The notes: generated by a model from the letters alone, not told the origin. 17,594 nucleotides of DNA from Christensenella sp. UBA3798 (GCA_002368735.1 DFEQ01000072.1:1-17594), one strand, 5' to 3'; positions 6,026 to 12,938 are shown, counted from the stretch's first letter. Numbers and translations: made by a program.

Positions 6026-6478
6026 GTAGGTTGTGCCGCTGAGGATAGTCTCCGCGCGGTAGAGCTGTTCGAGCAGGACGACGCGGAAGAGTTGGTGGGG
6101 CAGGGTGATATCTCCAAAGGAGATGATCTCGTCCGCTCTATCTTTGACGGCGGGGGATACCCCGTTGCTGCCGCCCACGACAAAGGTGAGCTCGCTGTCC
6201 CCTGCGAGGGCGCTGGTCTTTAGGAGGGCGGCGATGTCCTCGCTCTTGACCCTTTTCCCCTTGACGTCGGCAAGGATACACTTTCCCTTGACCTTCTTGA
6301 GGATCTCTTCGCCTTCCGCCCCTCTTTTTTTGTCGTCGTCGGTGACGTGAGAGGCTTCGGAGACCTCGACGATCTCCGTCTTCGCCCATCTGCCGAGGCG
6401 CTTGATATATTCGGCGATCGCTTCACGGTAGAAGCGCTCTTTGATGTCGCCCACGGCGACGACGCGCAGTTTCAGCAT
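6017..6478 (-). CDS. rlmH: 23S rRNA pseudouridine-1915 N3-methyltransferase RlmH
   Basis: This 153-residue protein has the usual family length (about 155). It is a SPOUT methyltransferase that uses S-adenosylmethionine to methylate pseudouridine 1915 in helix 69 of 23S rRNA. Family signatures: the N-terminal strand LRVVAVGDIK, the SAM-binding knot loop FVVGGSNGVSP (99-109), LPHQLFRVVLLEQLYRA (126-142) and the invariant C-terminal YHK. GGSNG in place of the common GG(P/S)xG is unremarkable. It starts 42 bases after the stop of the membrane-kinase gene and has its own promoter (6485-6513), so it may be transcribed both independently and by read-through from the peptide operon. Confidence 0.95.
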   Translation of the reverse strand: MLKLRVVAVGDIKERFYREAIAEYIKRLGRWAKTEIVEVSEASHVTDDDKKRGAEGEEILKKVKGKCILADVKGKRVKSEDIAALLKTSALAGDSELTFVVGGSNGVSPAVKDRADEIISFGDITLPHQLFRVVLLEQLYRAETILSGTTYHK

Positions 6479-6484
6479 ATTGAT

Positions 6485-6513
6485 AGTATAGCCCCTTTTG
6501 GCTAAAAAGGCAA
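6485..6513 (-). promoter_or_regulatory. Promoter of rlmH, possibly giving a leaderless mRNA
   Basis: On the minus strand the -35 is TTGCCT (6508-6513) and the -10 is TATACT (6485-6490), with a 17-base spacer. Only six bases separate the -10 from the ATG at 6478, which puts the expected start point on the ATG. An AGGGG lies 13 bases upstream of the ATG but would be outside a transcript started here. Confidence 0.5.
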
Positions 6514-6520
6514 AGAGTTC

Positions 6521-7987
6521 TTATAGAATGCCCGTTCCGAGGAGTATCGCCGCCGCGACCCCTGCGGTCAGAGCGCCGCTCAGGAAGTTGACGAGGCTGT
6601 TGTCCACCGCACGAAAGCCCTTGATGAGGGTGGCGGGGGTGTCGCAATGCACTTTTTTCTCCGTCATTTCGCCGCACACGGAGCATTGAAAGAGCCCTTG
6701 CAGCGAGGAGCCGAGCACGCTGTCGATAAGTGTGCCGAGGAAGGCGACGCCCGCGACGATGACGTACAGAATGGGGTCACCGAAATAGAGGAGCACGAAG
6801 AGCCCCATAAGGAAGGTGGCGACGAGGGCAGCCGAGGTGCCGAGCAGGCTGACGCCGCCACTCGTACCCGCAGGCACCCGTTTGAATCTGAGGATATCCA
6901 CGGGAGGATCCTTCGCGAGGCGACCGATGTCGGAGGACATAGAGTCCGCAAACTCCTCAAGGATCACGACGAAGGCAATGTAGAACAGCCACTCCGCCCT
7001 CAGGAAGAAATACAGAGCGAGGAAGATGACGGCAAGCGTGCTGTTCGCCAATATCTGTATCACCCCGCGGGTGTTTTTGCGCTTGGTGCCCGTCCTTTTC
7101 GCATACAATTCGGAGGTGACCTTGGTGACCACGGCGGCAATGGTGAATAGCGTCAGGGCAAACACAGCGAAGCGATAGCCGCCGAAGATGGCGAAGGCGA
7201 GCAAAACGAGGTAGGACACGGTGTGCGCCCACGGGGTCAGCGCCTTGAAAAGGATGGTGGTCAGGGTGAGGATGGGCACGAGAAGGATGACGATCTCGGT
7301 GCCCGTATCGAGATAGCCGTAATGCGCGAGGGCGAGATAACCGAAGGCGACGAAGACGATGGTCAGGTTGTCCGTTCCCTTGGCGCCGAAGAGTTCCGCC
7401 ATCGCCACGACCGAGGCGAGGGAGAAGATGAGAAGGGGAGAAAGGTGCAGCGAGAATATCAGGCTGAAGACGAAGGCGATGAGCGCGGTCATCAAAAAGA
7501 CCGTTACGGTGCCCACGAGGGTCTTGCCGTGCACGAGTTCCACATTATGCTTTTTGAAGGCTTTCGCCACGATGGGGGCAAATCCGTCCGCCAGCACCAA
7601 GGTATAATAGGCGATGCCGTAGTAGGGGAAAAGCGAGTCCTCCACGAAAACGAGGATGGTCACGATGACGAGGGTGCTGAGCCCGAAGTAGAAGACGCCG
7701 TAACTCTTGGCCGCGTCCTCGCGCTCGATGGACTTCATGAGCCCCCCGAAGGTGATGACGCCGAGCAGCACCACGCTGATGAGGTTGACGATAAAGATGT
7801 GGATGGTCCAGCCGAAAAAGAAGTAGCCGATGATCCAGCACACGCCCGTAAACATGTGCTCGACCTTGCGCGTCATCTCCTTATTGAGGTTAAACTTCTT
7901 TTGAAGCCCCTCTCCGACGAGGATCTCGAGCAGCATATAGCCGAAGAATACGATATATCCGAGGACGGTCCAAAGGGTAGGGCTCAT
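6521..7987 (-). CDS. Fused phytol/dolichol-kinase-like and DUF92 membrane protein
   Basis: This 488-residue, highly hydrophobic protein has roughly a dozen or more membrane segments. The first half (about 1-250) looks like the CTP-dependent phytol/dolichol kinase family: RKVEHMFTG near 40-48, LADGFAPIVAKAF (132-144) and GKTLVGTVTVF (154-164). The second half (about 255-488) matches DUF92/TMEM19: EEFADSMSSDIG (344-355), VPAGTSGGVSLLG (371-383), GTLIDSVLGSSLQG (418-431), a C435-x-x-C438...C448 knuckle and DNSLVNFLSGAL (462-473). In plants and cyanobacteria VTE5 phosphorylates phytol and the DUF92 protein VTE6 phosphorylates phytyl phosphate, so the fusion could turn an isoprenoid alcohol into its diphosphate. 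The start overlaps the radical SAM stop (ATGA). The actual alcohol is unknown. Confidence 0.75.
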   Translation of the reverse strand: MSPTLWTVLGYIVFFGYMLLEILVGEGLQKKFNLNKEMTRKVEHMFTGVCWIIGYFFFGWTIHIFIVNLISVVLLGVITFGGLMKSIEREDAAKSYGVFYFGLSTLVIVTILVFVEDSLFPYYGIAYYTLVLADGFAPIVAKAFKKHNVELVHGKTLVGTVTVFLMTALIAFVFSLIFSLHLSPLLIFSLASVVAMAELFGAKGTDNLTIVFVAFGYLALAHYGYLDTGTEIVILLVPILTLTTILFKALTPWAHTVSYLVLLAFAIFGGYRFAVFALTLFTIAAVVTKVTSELYAKRTGTKRKNTRGVIQILANSTLAVIFLALYFFLRAEWLFYIAFVVILEEFADSMSSDIGRLAKDPPVDILRFKRVPAGTSGGVSLLGTSAALVATFLMGLFVLLYFGDPILYVIVAGVAFLGTLIDSVLGSSLQGLFQCSVCGEMTEKKVHCDTPATLIKGFRAVDNSLVNFLSGALTAGVAAAILLGTGIL

Positions 7988-9117
7988 TTCTTGTCCTCGA
8001 GGTCGCCTTTGATGGAGAAGCAGTCTATCCAGATGCTCTTCATCGTGGGGTTAAGGTCGGTCAGGGGGACTTTATCCTCAATGATTTTGTTGACCTTGTC
8101 GCGGATATGGGTAAAGATGGCTTTGAATGCGTAGCAGGAGAAGGCGGGCGCTTTGTCCAAGGAGCCCTCGATGATCGCCTGATCAGAGCAGTTGCCGCAG
8201 CAGTAGGGGAAGAGTTCGCAACTCTCCTTGCATTTTTCGCGGCGGGCTATCGCGCCGACTAAGAGATCGCGGAAGCCGTCGGAAGAGAGAAGGTCGTCCA
8301 CACTCGTTATGTCGTCGATATTCCCGAAGGGATACTGCGTCATGGAAGCGCGACCGCAATTGTAGATATTGCCGTCGGGATAGATGGAGAAGAAGGTGCC
8401 GATACACGAGGCGTTGGAGCAGATGCGGCAACTCTTGCCGAGGATCATCGAAATGTAGGAGGAGAAGAGGCGCACCCCCACCCCCTCCTTGTCGTAGAGC
8501 CAGTAGTCGAAGAGGGCGATCATGTCGGATGCGAATTTCTCCGCGTCCAAGGCGGTCATACTCTTCGCGCCTCCTTCGGGGAAGACGGGGGAGAAGTCGG
8601 TCGCCACCTTCTTTGCCGCGAAGAACTTGTAGTTCTCGAGGATGTCGTAGTCCTTGTCCGCCACGACGGCGAGGGTGCCGAAACGCACCTTCTCTTTTTG
8701 CATCAGAGAAAAAGCGGAAAGCACCTTGGCAGTCCCTTGGCGGTGCTTGTCGTTTTCTATACCGTCAAAGGAGATGCCGGGCTTGACGGAGTACTTCTTG
8801 AAGAAGGCGACCCAAGATCTGTCTATCAGGGTGCCGTTGGTCTGCATCTTATTGGTTATCTTTACCCCCGTGGTCAAGCGGAGGCGCTCTTCTGCCTCCA
8901 TCGCGCGGGTCATATACTCTATCCCTGCGAGGAGGGGCTCGCCGCCGTGCCATATCACTTCGATGGAATCGTACTTCGCGGTGAGCATGGTCAAAAATTT
9001 CTCCAAGCGTTCGAGGGGGAGCACGGCGCTCGCGTACTCGGTGTCTTGGTTATAGCAATACTTGCACCGGAGGTTGCAGGCATTGGTCACTTTTACGACG
9101 ATGTTAACGTGTCTCAT
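7984..9117 (-). CDS. Radical SAM/SPASM peptide maturase
   Basis: In this 377-residue protein, the radical SAM [4Fe-4S] motif is C14-x3-C18-x2-C21 (CNLRCKYC) in a TIM-barrel domain with HGGEPLL (57-63). A C-terminal SPASM/twitch region holds C230, C233, C238, C254, C296, C300, C306, C307, C310 and C328, enough for two auxiliary clusters. SPASM enzymes of this size modify ribosomal peptides (thioether, C-C or C-O bonds, epimerisation) or activate sulfatases. There is no sulfatase nearby, but there are two short Cys-tailed peptides in the same operon, so a peptide maturase is the better reading. The start has GAGG upstream inside the DUF5685-like gene, overlapping it by 14 bases. No fused N-terminal leader-binding domain is evident. 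Confidence 0.88.
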   Translation of the reverse strand: MRHVNIVVKVTNACNLRCKYCYNQDTEYASAVLPLERLEKFLTMLTAKYDSIEVIWHGGEPLLAGIEYMTRAMEAEERLRLTTGVKITNKMQTNGTLIDRSWVAFFKKYSVKPGISFDGIENDKHRQGTAKVLSAFSLMQKEKVRFGTLAVVADKDYDILENYKFFAAKKVATDFSPVFPEGGAKSMTALDAEKFASDMIALFDYWLYDKEGVGVRLFSSYISMILGKSCRICSNASCIGTFFSIYPDGNIYNCGRASMTQYPFGNIDDITSVDDLLSSDGFRDLLVGAIARREKCKESCELFPYCCGNCSDQAIIEGSLDKAPAFSCYAFKAIFTHIRDKVNKIIEDKVPLTDLNPTMKSIWIDCFSIKGDLEDKK

Positions 9118-10036
9118 ATTTCCTCTTTTTCTCGATATCTTTCTGTTCCTGCTCGATGCGCTTGCGGTTGCGCCTGAGCTCCTTGAAGTAGTGGAAGGTC
9201 ACGTCCTTCCCCTTCAGAATATTCGGGACGACGGTCTCGAGGGCGTAGGTGATGACCTTGAAGAGGACGTCCCACTCGGGTCTGTCCTCGCGGCAAGCCA
9301 TCAGAGCGGCGTGCACTTCGTGCGATATCTCGCGATTCTTCTGAAGAAGATCGTAGTAGTTGTGCGCGAAATACTCGTTCAAGGTGGGGTAGCCCGACTT
9401 GCAGAGGGGGTTATACTGCTTTTTCCTCGCGTCCTCGTCGTAGTCGCATAGAATATCCACAAAATAGGTCCAGCGCGCGAGCGCGCGGAATAAACGGAGG
9501 TGCTCTTCCTTGACGGGCGCGATCGCCGAAACGGTATCCGCCATCGCTAAAGCGTATCGGTCGAGCAAGGGGTCGAGGTCGGCATTCTCCTCTTGCAGGC
9601 GGTTGATGGCTTCCGTCCCTTCGTAGGCGATCTTCGCGAGGTCGGGGGCTTCGGCGCACGCCTTGCGCACTTTCTTGGCAAAAAGGATCTTTTTGATAAA
9701 GTTCTTGAGCCCGCCTTCATCCAGCATATCGTCGCGGAACTTCTCGCCGAAGGTGACGAGGGATAGGCGCGCCAGGGCAAGCCCGATGTCGTCATCCTTA
9801 AAGCGGTTGCGGTTGGATACGGCTATCCTCTCGCAGCCGTAGAAAGGGGGGACCTCCCGTCCGACGGACAGGTGGATGATCATGGAATAGAGTGTGAGGT
9901 CGAATGTGGTGAAATAGCGTACGGTCTGCCCGCCGTACAGCCACAAACAGTAGCAAAGCCTGCAATAATAGGACTGAAAGACCCGCTTGTGCTTATCGTT
10001 CAGGTCGGAATCGTAGGGTCGGAAATAGCCGTACAT
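9104..10036 (-). CDS. DUF5685-like protein of the peptide operon
   Basis: The protein has 310 residues starting MYGYFRPYDSDLNDKH. The start, the following YYCRLCYCL (CxxC at 25-28), a middle segment with IAVSNRNRFKDDDIGLAL (71-88) and the acidic stretch FVDILCDYDEDARKKQYNPL (192-211) follow the order of DUF5685 proteins of Firmicutes. Their function is unknown. The protein is mostly helical and ends in a highly charged helix. I chose 10036 rather than the upstream ATG at 10051: the latter lies inside the second peptide gene, and MYGYFRP is the family's normal beginning. It starts two bases after the peptide stop with no ribosome site of its own, which implies translational coupling to the peptide. 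Confidence 0.72.
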   Translation of the reverse strand: MYGYFRPYDSDLNDKHKRVFQSYYCRLCYCLWLYGGQTVRYFTTFDLTLYSMIIHLSVGREVPPFYGCERIAVSNRNRFKDDDIGLALARLSLVTFGEKFRDDMLDEGGLKNFIKKILFAKKVRKACAEAPDLAKIAYEGTEAINRLQEENADLDPLLDRYALAMADTVSAIAPVKEEHLRLFRALARWTYFVDILCDYDEDARKKQYNPLCKSGYPTLNEYFAHNYYDLLQKNREISHEVHAALMACREDRPEWDVLFKVITYALETVVPNILKGKDVTFHYFKELRRNRKRIEQEQKDIEKKRKYETR

Positions 10037-10038
10037 GA

Positions 10039-10209
10039 TCAGCAACAGCAATTGGAGTCGCTGTAATCGTAGTATTCGTGGTGAAAAGTTTCGGAATAAG
10101 AGTGGACGCCGTCGTCAGCAACTTGCTTTTTATATTCTTCCAAAAGAACCGTCGTATCGGTGACAGCGGCGGGGGAAGAAGTATCTTTACGCTTGTTTTC
10201 TTCTTTCAT
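10039..10209 (-). CDS. RiPP-like precursor peptide 2, triple-Cys C-terminus
   Basis: The 56-residue peptide starts MKEENKRKDTSS. A charged leader with a probable helix LLEEYKKQ (22-29) is followed by the core: VHSYSETFH (35-43), HEY, YDYSDSN and CCC (54-56), then stop. It is a paralogue of the peptide at 10268-10423 and shares VHSYSETFH and DYSDS-x-CCC exactly in protein, with several synonymous codon changes. The frame is open far upstream (to 10848), but that part is an alternative frame of the peptidase-like gene, and paralogy fixes the start at 10209. No Shine-Dalgarno sequence precedes that start, unlike the first peptide. Assignment as a modified-peptide precursor is an inference from size, duplication and the neighbouring SPASM enzyme. 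Confidence 0.78.
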   Translation of the reverse strand: MKEENKRKDTSSPAAVTDTTVLLEEYKKQVADDGVHSYSETFHHEYYDYSDSNCCC

Positions 10210-10267
10210 TGCGGTGAGAAAAAACGAAGGTGATAAACACGCTTTCGCTATCTGCGTTCGCCCGAGA

Positions 10268-10423
10268 TCAGCAGCAGCAGGCGCTGTCGCTGTAGTCGTT
10301 GTGGAAAGTCTCTGAATAGCTGTGGACGGTGCGGTCCTCCGCCTGTTCCTCGTACTTCTTGAGAAGCTCGTTAACGCTCTCTTCCTTTTGGGTAGCGGTG
10401 CTCTTACGGGTTTCTTTTTCCAT
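10268..10423 (-). CDS. RiPP-like precursor peptide 1, triple-Cys C-terminus
   Basis: This 51-residue peptide starts MEKETRKSTATQKEES. The leader holds NELLKKYEEQ (18-27), matching LLEEYKKQ of the second peptide in position and amphipathic pattern. The core begins VHSYSETFH (33-41), then NDYSDSA and CCC (49-51) immediately before the stop. Tyr, Ser, His, Asp and Cys dominate the core, all plausible radical SAM targets or metal ligands. There is no GG-type cleavage site. A good ribosome site (AAAGGAG, then eight bases to ATG) marks the start at 10423. It follows the peptidase-like gene by 49 bases with a small hairpin between, and precedes the second peptide by 58 bases. Confidence 0.82.
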   Translation of the reverse strand: MEKETRKSTATQKEESVNELLKKYEEQAEDRTVHSYSETFHNDYSDSACCC

Positions 10424-10449
10424 CTTCCTTGCTCCTTTGTTTTGCTTGA

Positions 10450-10465
10450 CGACCCAGGTGGGTCG
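10450..10465 (-). other. Intergenic hairpin before precursor peptide 1
   Basis: CGACCC-aggt-GGGTCG (plus-strand reading) is a perfect six-pair stem between the peptidase-like gene and peptide 1. In the minus-strand transcript no U run follows, so it is not a standard terminator there. It could be a processing or stability element that sets the peptide level apart from the gene upstream. Confidence 0.4.
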
Positions 10466-10472
10466 ATATTTT

Positions 10473-11096
10473 TTACGATAGTGACGCGGTGAAGGCGTCC
10501 TTTGCGCGGGTCAGCTTGCGCTCTTCCACGCCGACTTGCATCCTTATTCGCTTCGCGAGCCTCGTTTCGCCGAGGGTCTCCGCCGCCTCCTTCAGCAGTC
10601 TGACGGATAAGAGCGAGGCGAAGTACTCCGCGGGGGACAGACAGTTTGCCTGTGCGTCCTTGCCGCAACTTGCCCGAAAGGCTTTGTCGAGAGCGAGCAA
10701 TTCCGCATATTCCGCCGACGCGGCGATATAGAGGTGCGCCGATTCGTGAAAGACGTATTTCACGAGGGGGTCGAAGCGCTTTAAGAGGGCGGGGAGGGGG
10801 AACCGAACGTTGCCCGAGTCGTCCATATGACAGCCGTACTTCGACCAAAGGGGGAAACTGACCTTCACGCCCGAGGGGAAGAGGCGGGGATTATCCCCGA
10901 ACCACCTTTTGACCCACGCGACCTTGCCGAAAAGCGACCACTTGCATTTCGTTTCACGGAGGGAGGAAAACTCTATCTCCGTCGGCAGGGGGAAGGAGCT
11001 GTCAAGCGCGCCGCTCAATAGGTGAGTGACGTAGTCGCCGACGTTCTGCTCCCGCAAAACGCCATTTAGGAGATCGTTTGCGGTGAATGCGGTCAT
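10473..11096 (-). CDS. HExxH putative zinc metallopeptidase, first gene of the peptide operon
   Basis: The 207-residue protein carries H117-E118-S-A-H121 (in YVFHESAHLYIAAS) within a helix, the zinc-binding HExxH motif. E157 in SPAEYFASLLSVRLL, 36 residues downstream, is a good candidate third ligand of gluzincin type. Four cysteines are scattered through the chain (51, 89, 144, 152). It has no signal peptide or membrane helix, so it should act in the cytosol. I do not recognise the family. Being first in the operon ahead of the two short peptides, it may trim leaders, but that is inference; a non-catalytic HExxH protein is possible. The start has GAGGG at good distance and a strong promoter upstream. 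Confidence 0.68.
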   Translation of the reverse strand: MTAFTANDLLNGVLREQNVGDYVTHLLSGALDSSFPLPTEIEFSSLRETKCKWSLFGKVAWVKRWFGDNPRLFPSGVKVSFPLWSKYGCHMDDSGNVRFPLPALLKRFDPLVKYVFHESAHLYIAASAEYAELLALDKAFRASCGKDAQANCLSPAEYFASLLSVRLLKEAAETLGETRLAKRIRMQVGVEERKLTRAKDAFTASLS

Positions 11097-11133
11097 TGCT
11101 CCCTCACAAGGTCGATATAATATTCTATTATCA

Positions 11134-11163
11134 ATTATAGTTTTTTGTCAATATCCCTGTCAA
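11134..11163 (-). promoter_or_regulatory. Consensus promoter of the peptide operon
   Basis: On the minus strand the -35 is TTGACA (11158-11163) and the -10 is TATAAT (11134-11139), with an 18-base spacer, about 38 bases before the peptidase-like start. A second TTGACA lies inside the spacer but has no good -10 at the right distance. Confidence 0.75.
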
Positions 11164-11249
11164 GAAATTATTTTTCCAAGCGGGTGGGAAATTTTGGAAA
11201 ATGCGTGGTTTTTACTTCAAATAATTGCGTTTTATTTTGTCGATTTAAT

Positions 11250-11279
11250 TTTACAAATGCGCGCGCGTTGATTTATAAT
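11250..11279 (+). promoter_or_regulatory. Promoter of the symporter/aryl-acid operon
   Basis: TTTACA (11250-11255), an 18-base spacer and TATAAT (11274-11279) lie about 38 bases before the symporter start. The spacer holds an alternating GCGCGCGC tract. This promoter is back to back with that of the peptide operon, about 86 bases away. Confidence 0.65.
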
Positions 11280-11316
11280 ATGTAGGTCAATTCATAAGTA
11301 AAAAGAGGTTTTGCAA

Positions 11317-12915
11317 ATGATTGCTATCGATATTACCGTCATCGTTCTGTATTTGATCGGCATGATCGCCATCGCCATCTATACCCGCAACAAGGCAAAG
11401 ACCGTCAAGGACTACCTCCTCGCGGGCAGCAAGGGGCTCAACGGCTGGATGAGCGCGTTCGCCTATGGTACGACTTATTTCTCCGCGGTCATCTTTATCG
11501 GCTATGCGGGTAAGTTCGGTTTCAGCTTCGGCCTCGCCGCCGTGTGGATCGGTATCGGTAACGCCGTGGTCGGCGCCCTCCTCGCCTGGAAGGTGCTCGC
11601 GCGTCGGACCAAGAATATGACTGTCAGGCTGGACGCAAAGACGATGCCCGACTTTTTCTACAAGAGATACGGAGACGAAAAGATGAAATTGGTCTCCGCG
11701 ATCATCATCTTTATCTTCCTCATCCCCTATGCCGCTTCGGTGTATAACGGGCTGGGAAATCTATTCAGCATCGTATTCGATATCCCGGGCTGGGTCGTGA
11801 TGATCGTGCTCGCGGCGGTCACCGCCTTCTACCTCTTCCTCGGCGGTTATATCGCCACTTCCTTGACCGACTTTATCCAAGGCATCATCATGTTCGTGGG
11901 GGTCGTCATTATGCTCTTCTTCTTCCTCGCGTCGCCCAAGGTCGGCTGGGGCGAAGGGCTGAAGACGCTGACCGAGAACGAAATGGGTCTCTTTATGGGA
12001 GGCGCCGCTTCGGATCACGTCCTCTACGGCAGAGAGATGTCTCTCGTCTTCCTGATCCTCTTGACCTCTTTCGGCGTGTGGGCTCTCCCGCAGACCATTC
12101 ATAAGTACTATACCGTGCGTGATGCGAAGGCGATCCGTCAGGGCACCATCGTGAGCTCGATCTTTGCTCTCGTCATCGGCTTCGGCGCCTACTTTATCGG
12201 CGGTCTCGCCACTCTCTTCTATGACAAGGCACCGGGCGGCAATACCGACAACGTGATCCCCTATATGATCAAGGACGTCCTGCCCAACGGACTGCTCGGC
12301 CTCATCGCCGTCCTCGTCCTCGCGGCGTCGATGTCCACCTTGGCGTCGGTCTCCCTCGCCTCCTCCTCCGTCGTGACCATCGACATCTATAAGGGGAGCA
12401 TCAAGAAGGACGCACCCGACAAGAAGGTCACGATGATGATGCGTATCCTCGCGCTCGTCTTTGTCGTGATCGCGACGGTCATCGCCTACTTGAACAGCAA
12501 GTTTGAGATCACAGCCATCGCCTATATGATGGGTCTCAGCTGGGGCACCCTCGCGGGCTGCTTTATCGGGCCGTACGTCCTCGGCGTTTTGTGGAAAAAG
12601 ACGACGCGCACCGCGGCGTGGGTCTCCATCATCGGCTCTCTCGTCCTGACCTTCGTCCTGATCTTTGTGATCGGATACGACAAGGCGAATATCGCGGGAG
12701 AGGTCACCTTCGGCAAGATCCTGCAGCAGGGCGTCGGCGCCTCTCCGATGATCGGCGTGATCTGTATGGCGTTCTCTATGCTCTCCACCTTCGTGGTCAG
12801 CTTCTTTACGAAGCCGCTGCCCGAGGAGCTGATCAAGGAAGCCTTTGAGAAACCCATCGAAAATGAGATCCTCTCTGCCGCCGAGATAAAGAAAGCGGCG
12901 CAGGACAATAAGTAA
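11317..12915 (+). CDS. Sodium:solute symporter (SSS family)
   Basis: This 532-residue membrane protein has about 13 predicted hydrophobic helices, typical of the SSS/PutP family. Family signs: KTVKDYLLAGSKGLNGW (28-44), the sodium-site region AYGTTYFSAVIFIGYAG, and the later helix LAASMSTLASVSLASSSVV, whose Ser-rich pattern forms the Na2 site. It imports an organic solute with sodium. The substrate cannot be read from sequence; the following aryl-CoA ligases and IorAB suggest an arylacetate or another aromatic or carboxylic acid. I use the ATG at 11317 because AAAGAGG lies eight bases before it, whereas the TTG at 11311 would be too close to that site. Confidence 0.88.
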   Translation: MIAIDITVIVLYLIGMIAIAIYTRNKAKTVKDYLLAGSKGLNGWMSAFAYGTTYFSAVIFIGYAGKFGFSFGLAAVWIGIGNAVVGALLAWKVLARRTKNMTVRLDAKTMPDFFYKRYGDEKMKLVSAIIIFIFLIPYAASVYNGLGNLFSIVFDIPGWVVMIVLAAVTAFYLFLGGYIATSLTDFIQGIIMFVGVVIMLFFFLASPKVGWGEGLKTLTENEMGLFMGGAASDHVLYGREMSLVFLILLTSFGVWALPQTIHKYYTVRDAKAIRQGTIVSSIFALVIGFGAYFIGGLATLFYDKAPGGNTDNVIPYMIKDVLPNGLLGLIAVLVLAASMSTLASVSLASSSVVTIDIYKGSIKKDAPDKKVTMMMRILALVFVVIATVIAYLNSKFEITAIAYMMGLSWGTLAGCFIGPYVLGVLWKKTTRTAAWVSIIGSLVLTFVLIFVIGYDKANIAGEVTFGKILQQGVGASPMIGVICMAFSMLSTFVVSFFTKPLPEELIKEAFEKPIENEILSAAEIKKAAQDNK

Positions 12916-12920
12916 AACCT

Positions 12921-12938
12921 TCGCCGTTTGCGCGGCGA
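12921..12938 (+). other. Hairpin between the symporter gene and paaK
   Basis: TCGCCG-tttgcg-CGGCGA forms a six-pair stem six bases after the symporter stop. No T run follows, so I read it as an mRNA-stabilising or weakly attenuating element and expect transcription to continue into paaK. Confidence 0.4.

Noticed and set aside
7223..8134. Plus-strand 303-codon open frame opposite the kinase fusion and radical SAM genes
   Set aside because: Its Glu/Asp/His/Gly-rich, low-complexity translation is typical of an antisense shadow of a high-GC membrane-protein gene.
10210..10848. A 269-codon open frame continuing upstream of precursor peptide 2
   Set aside because: It runs through peptide 1 and the peptidase-like gene in another frame on the same strand. 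The paralogous peptide 1 and the MKEEN/MEKET alignment place the true start at 10209.
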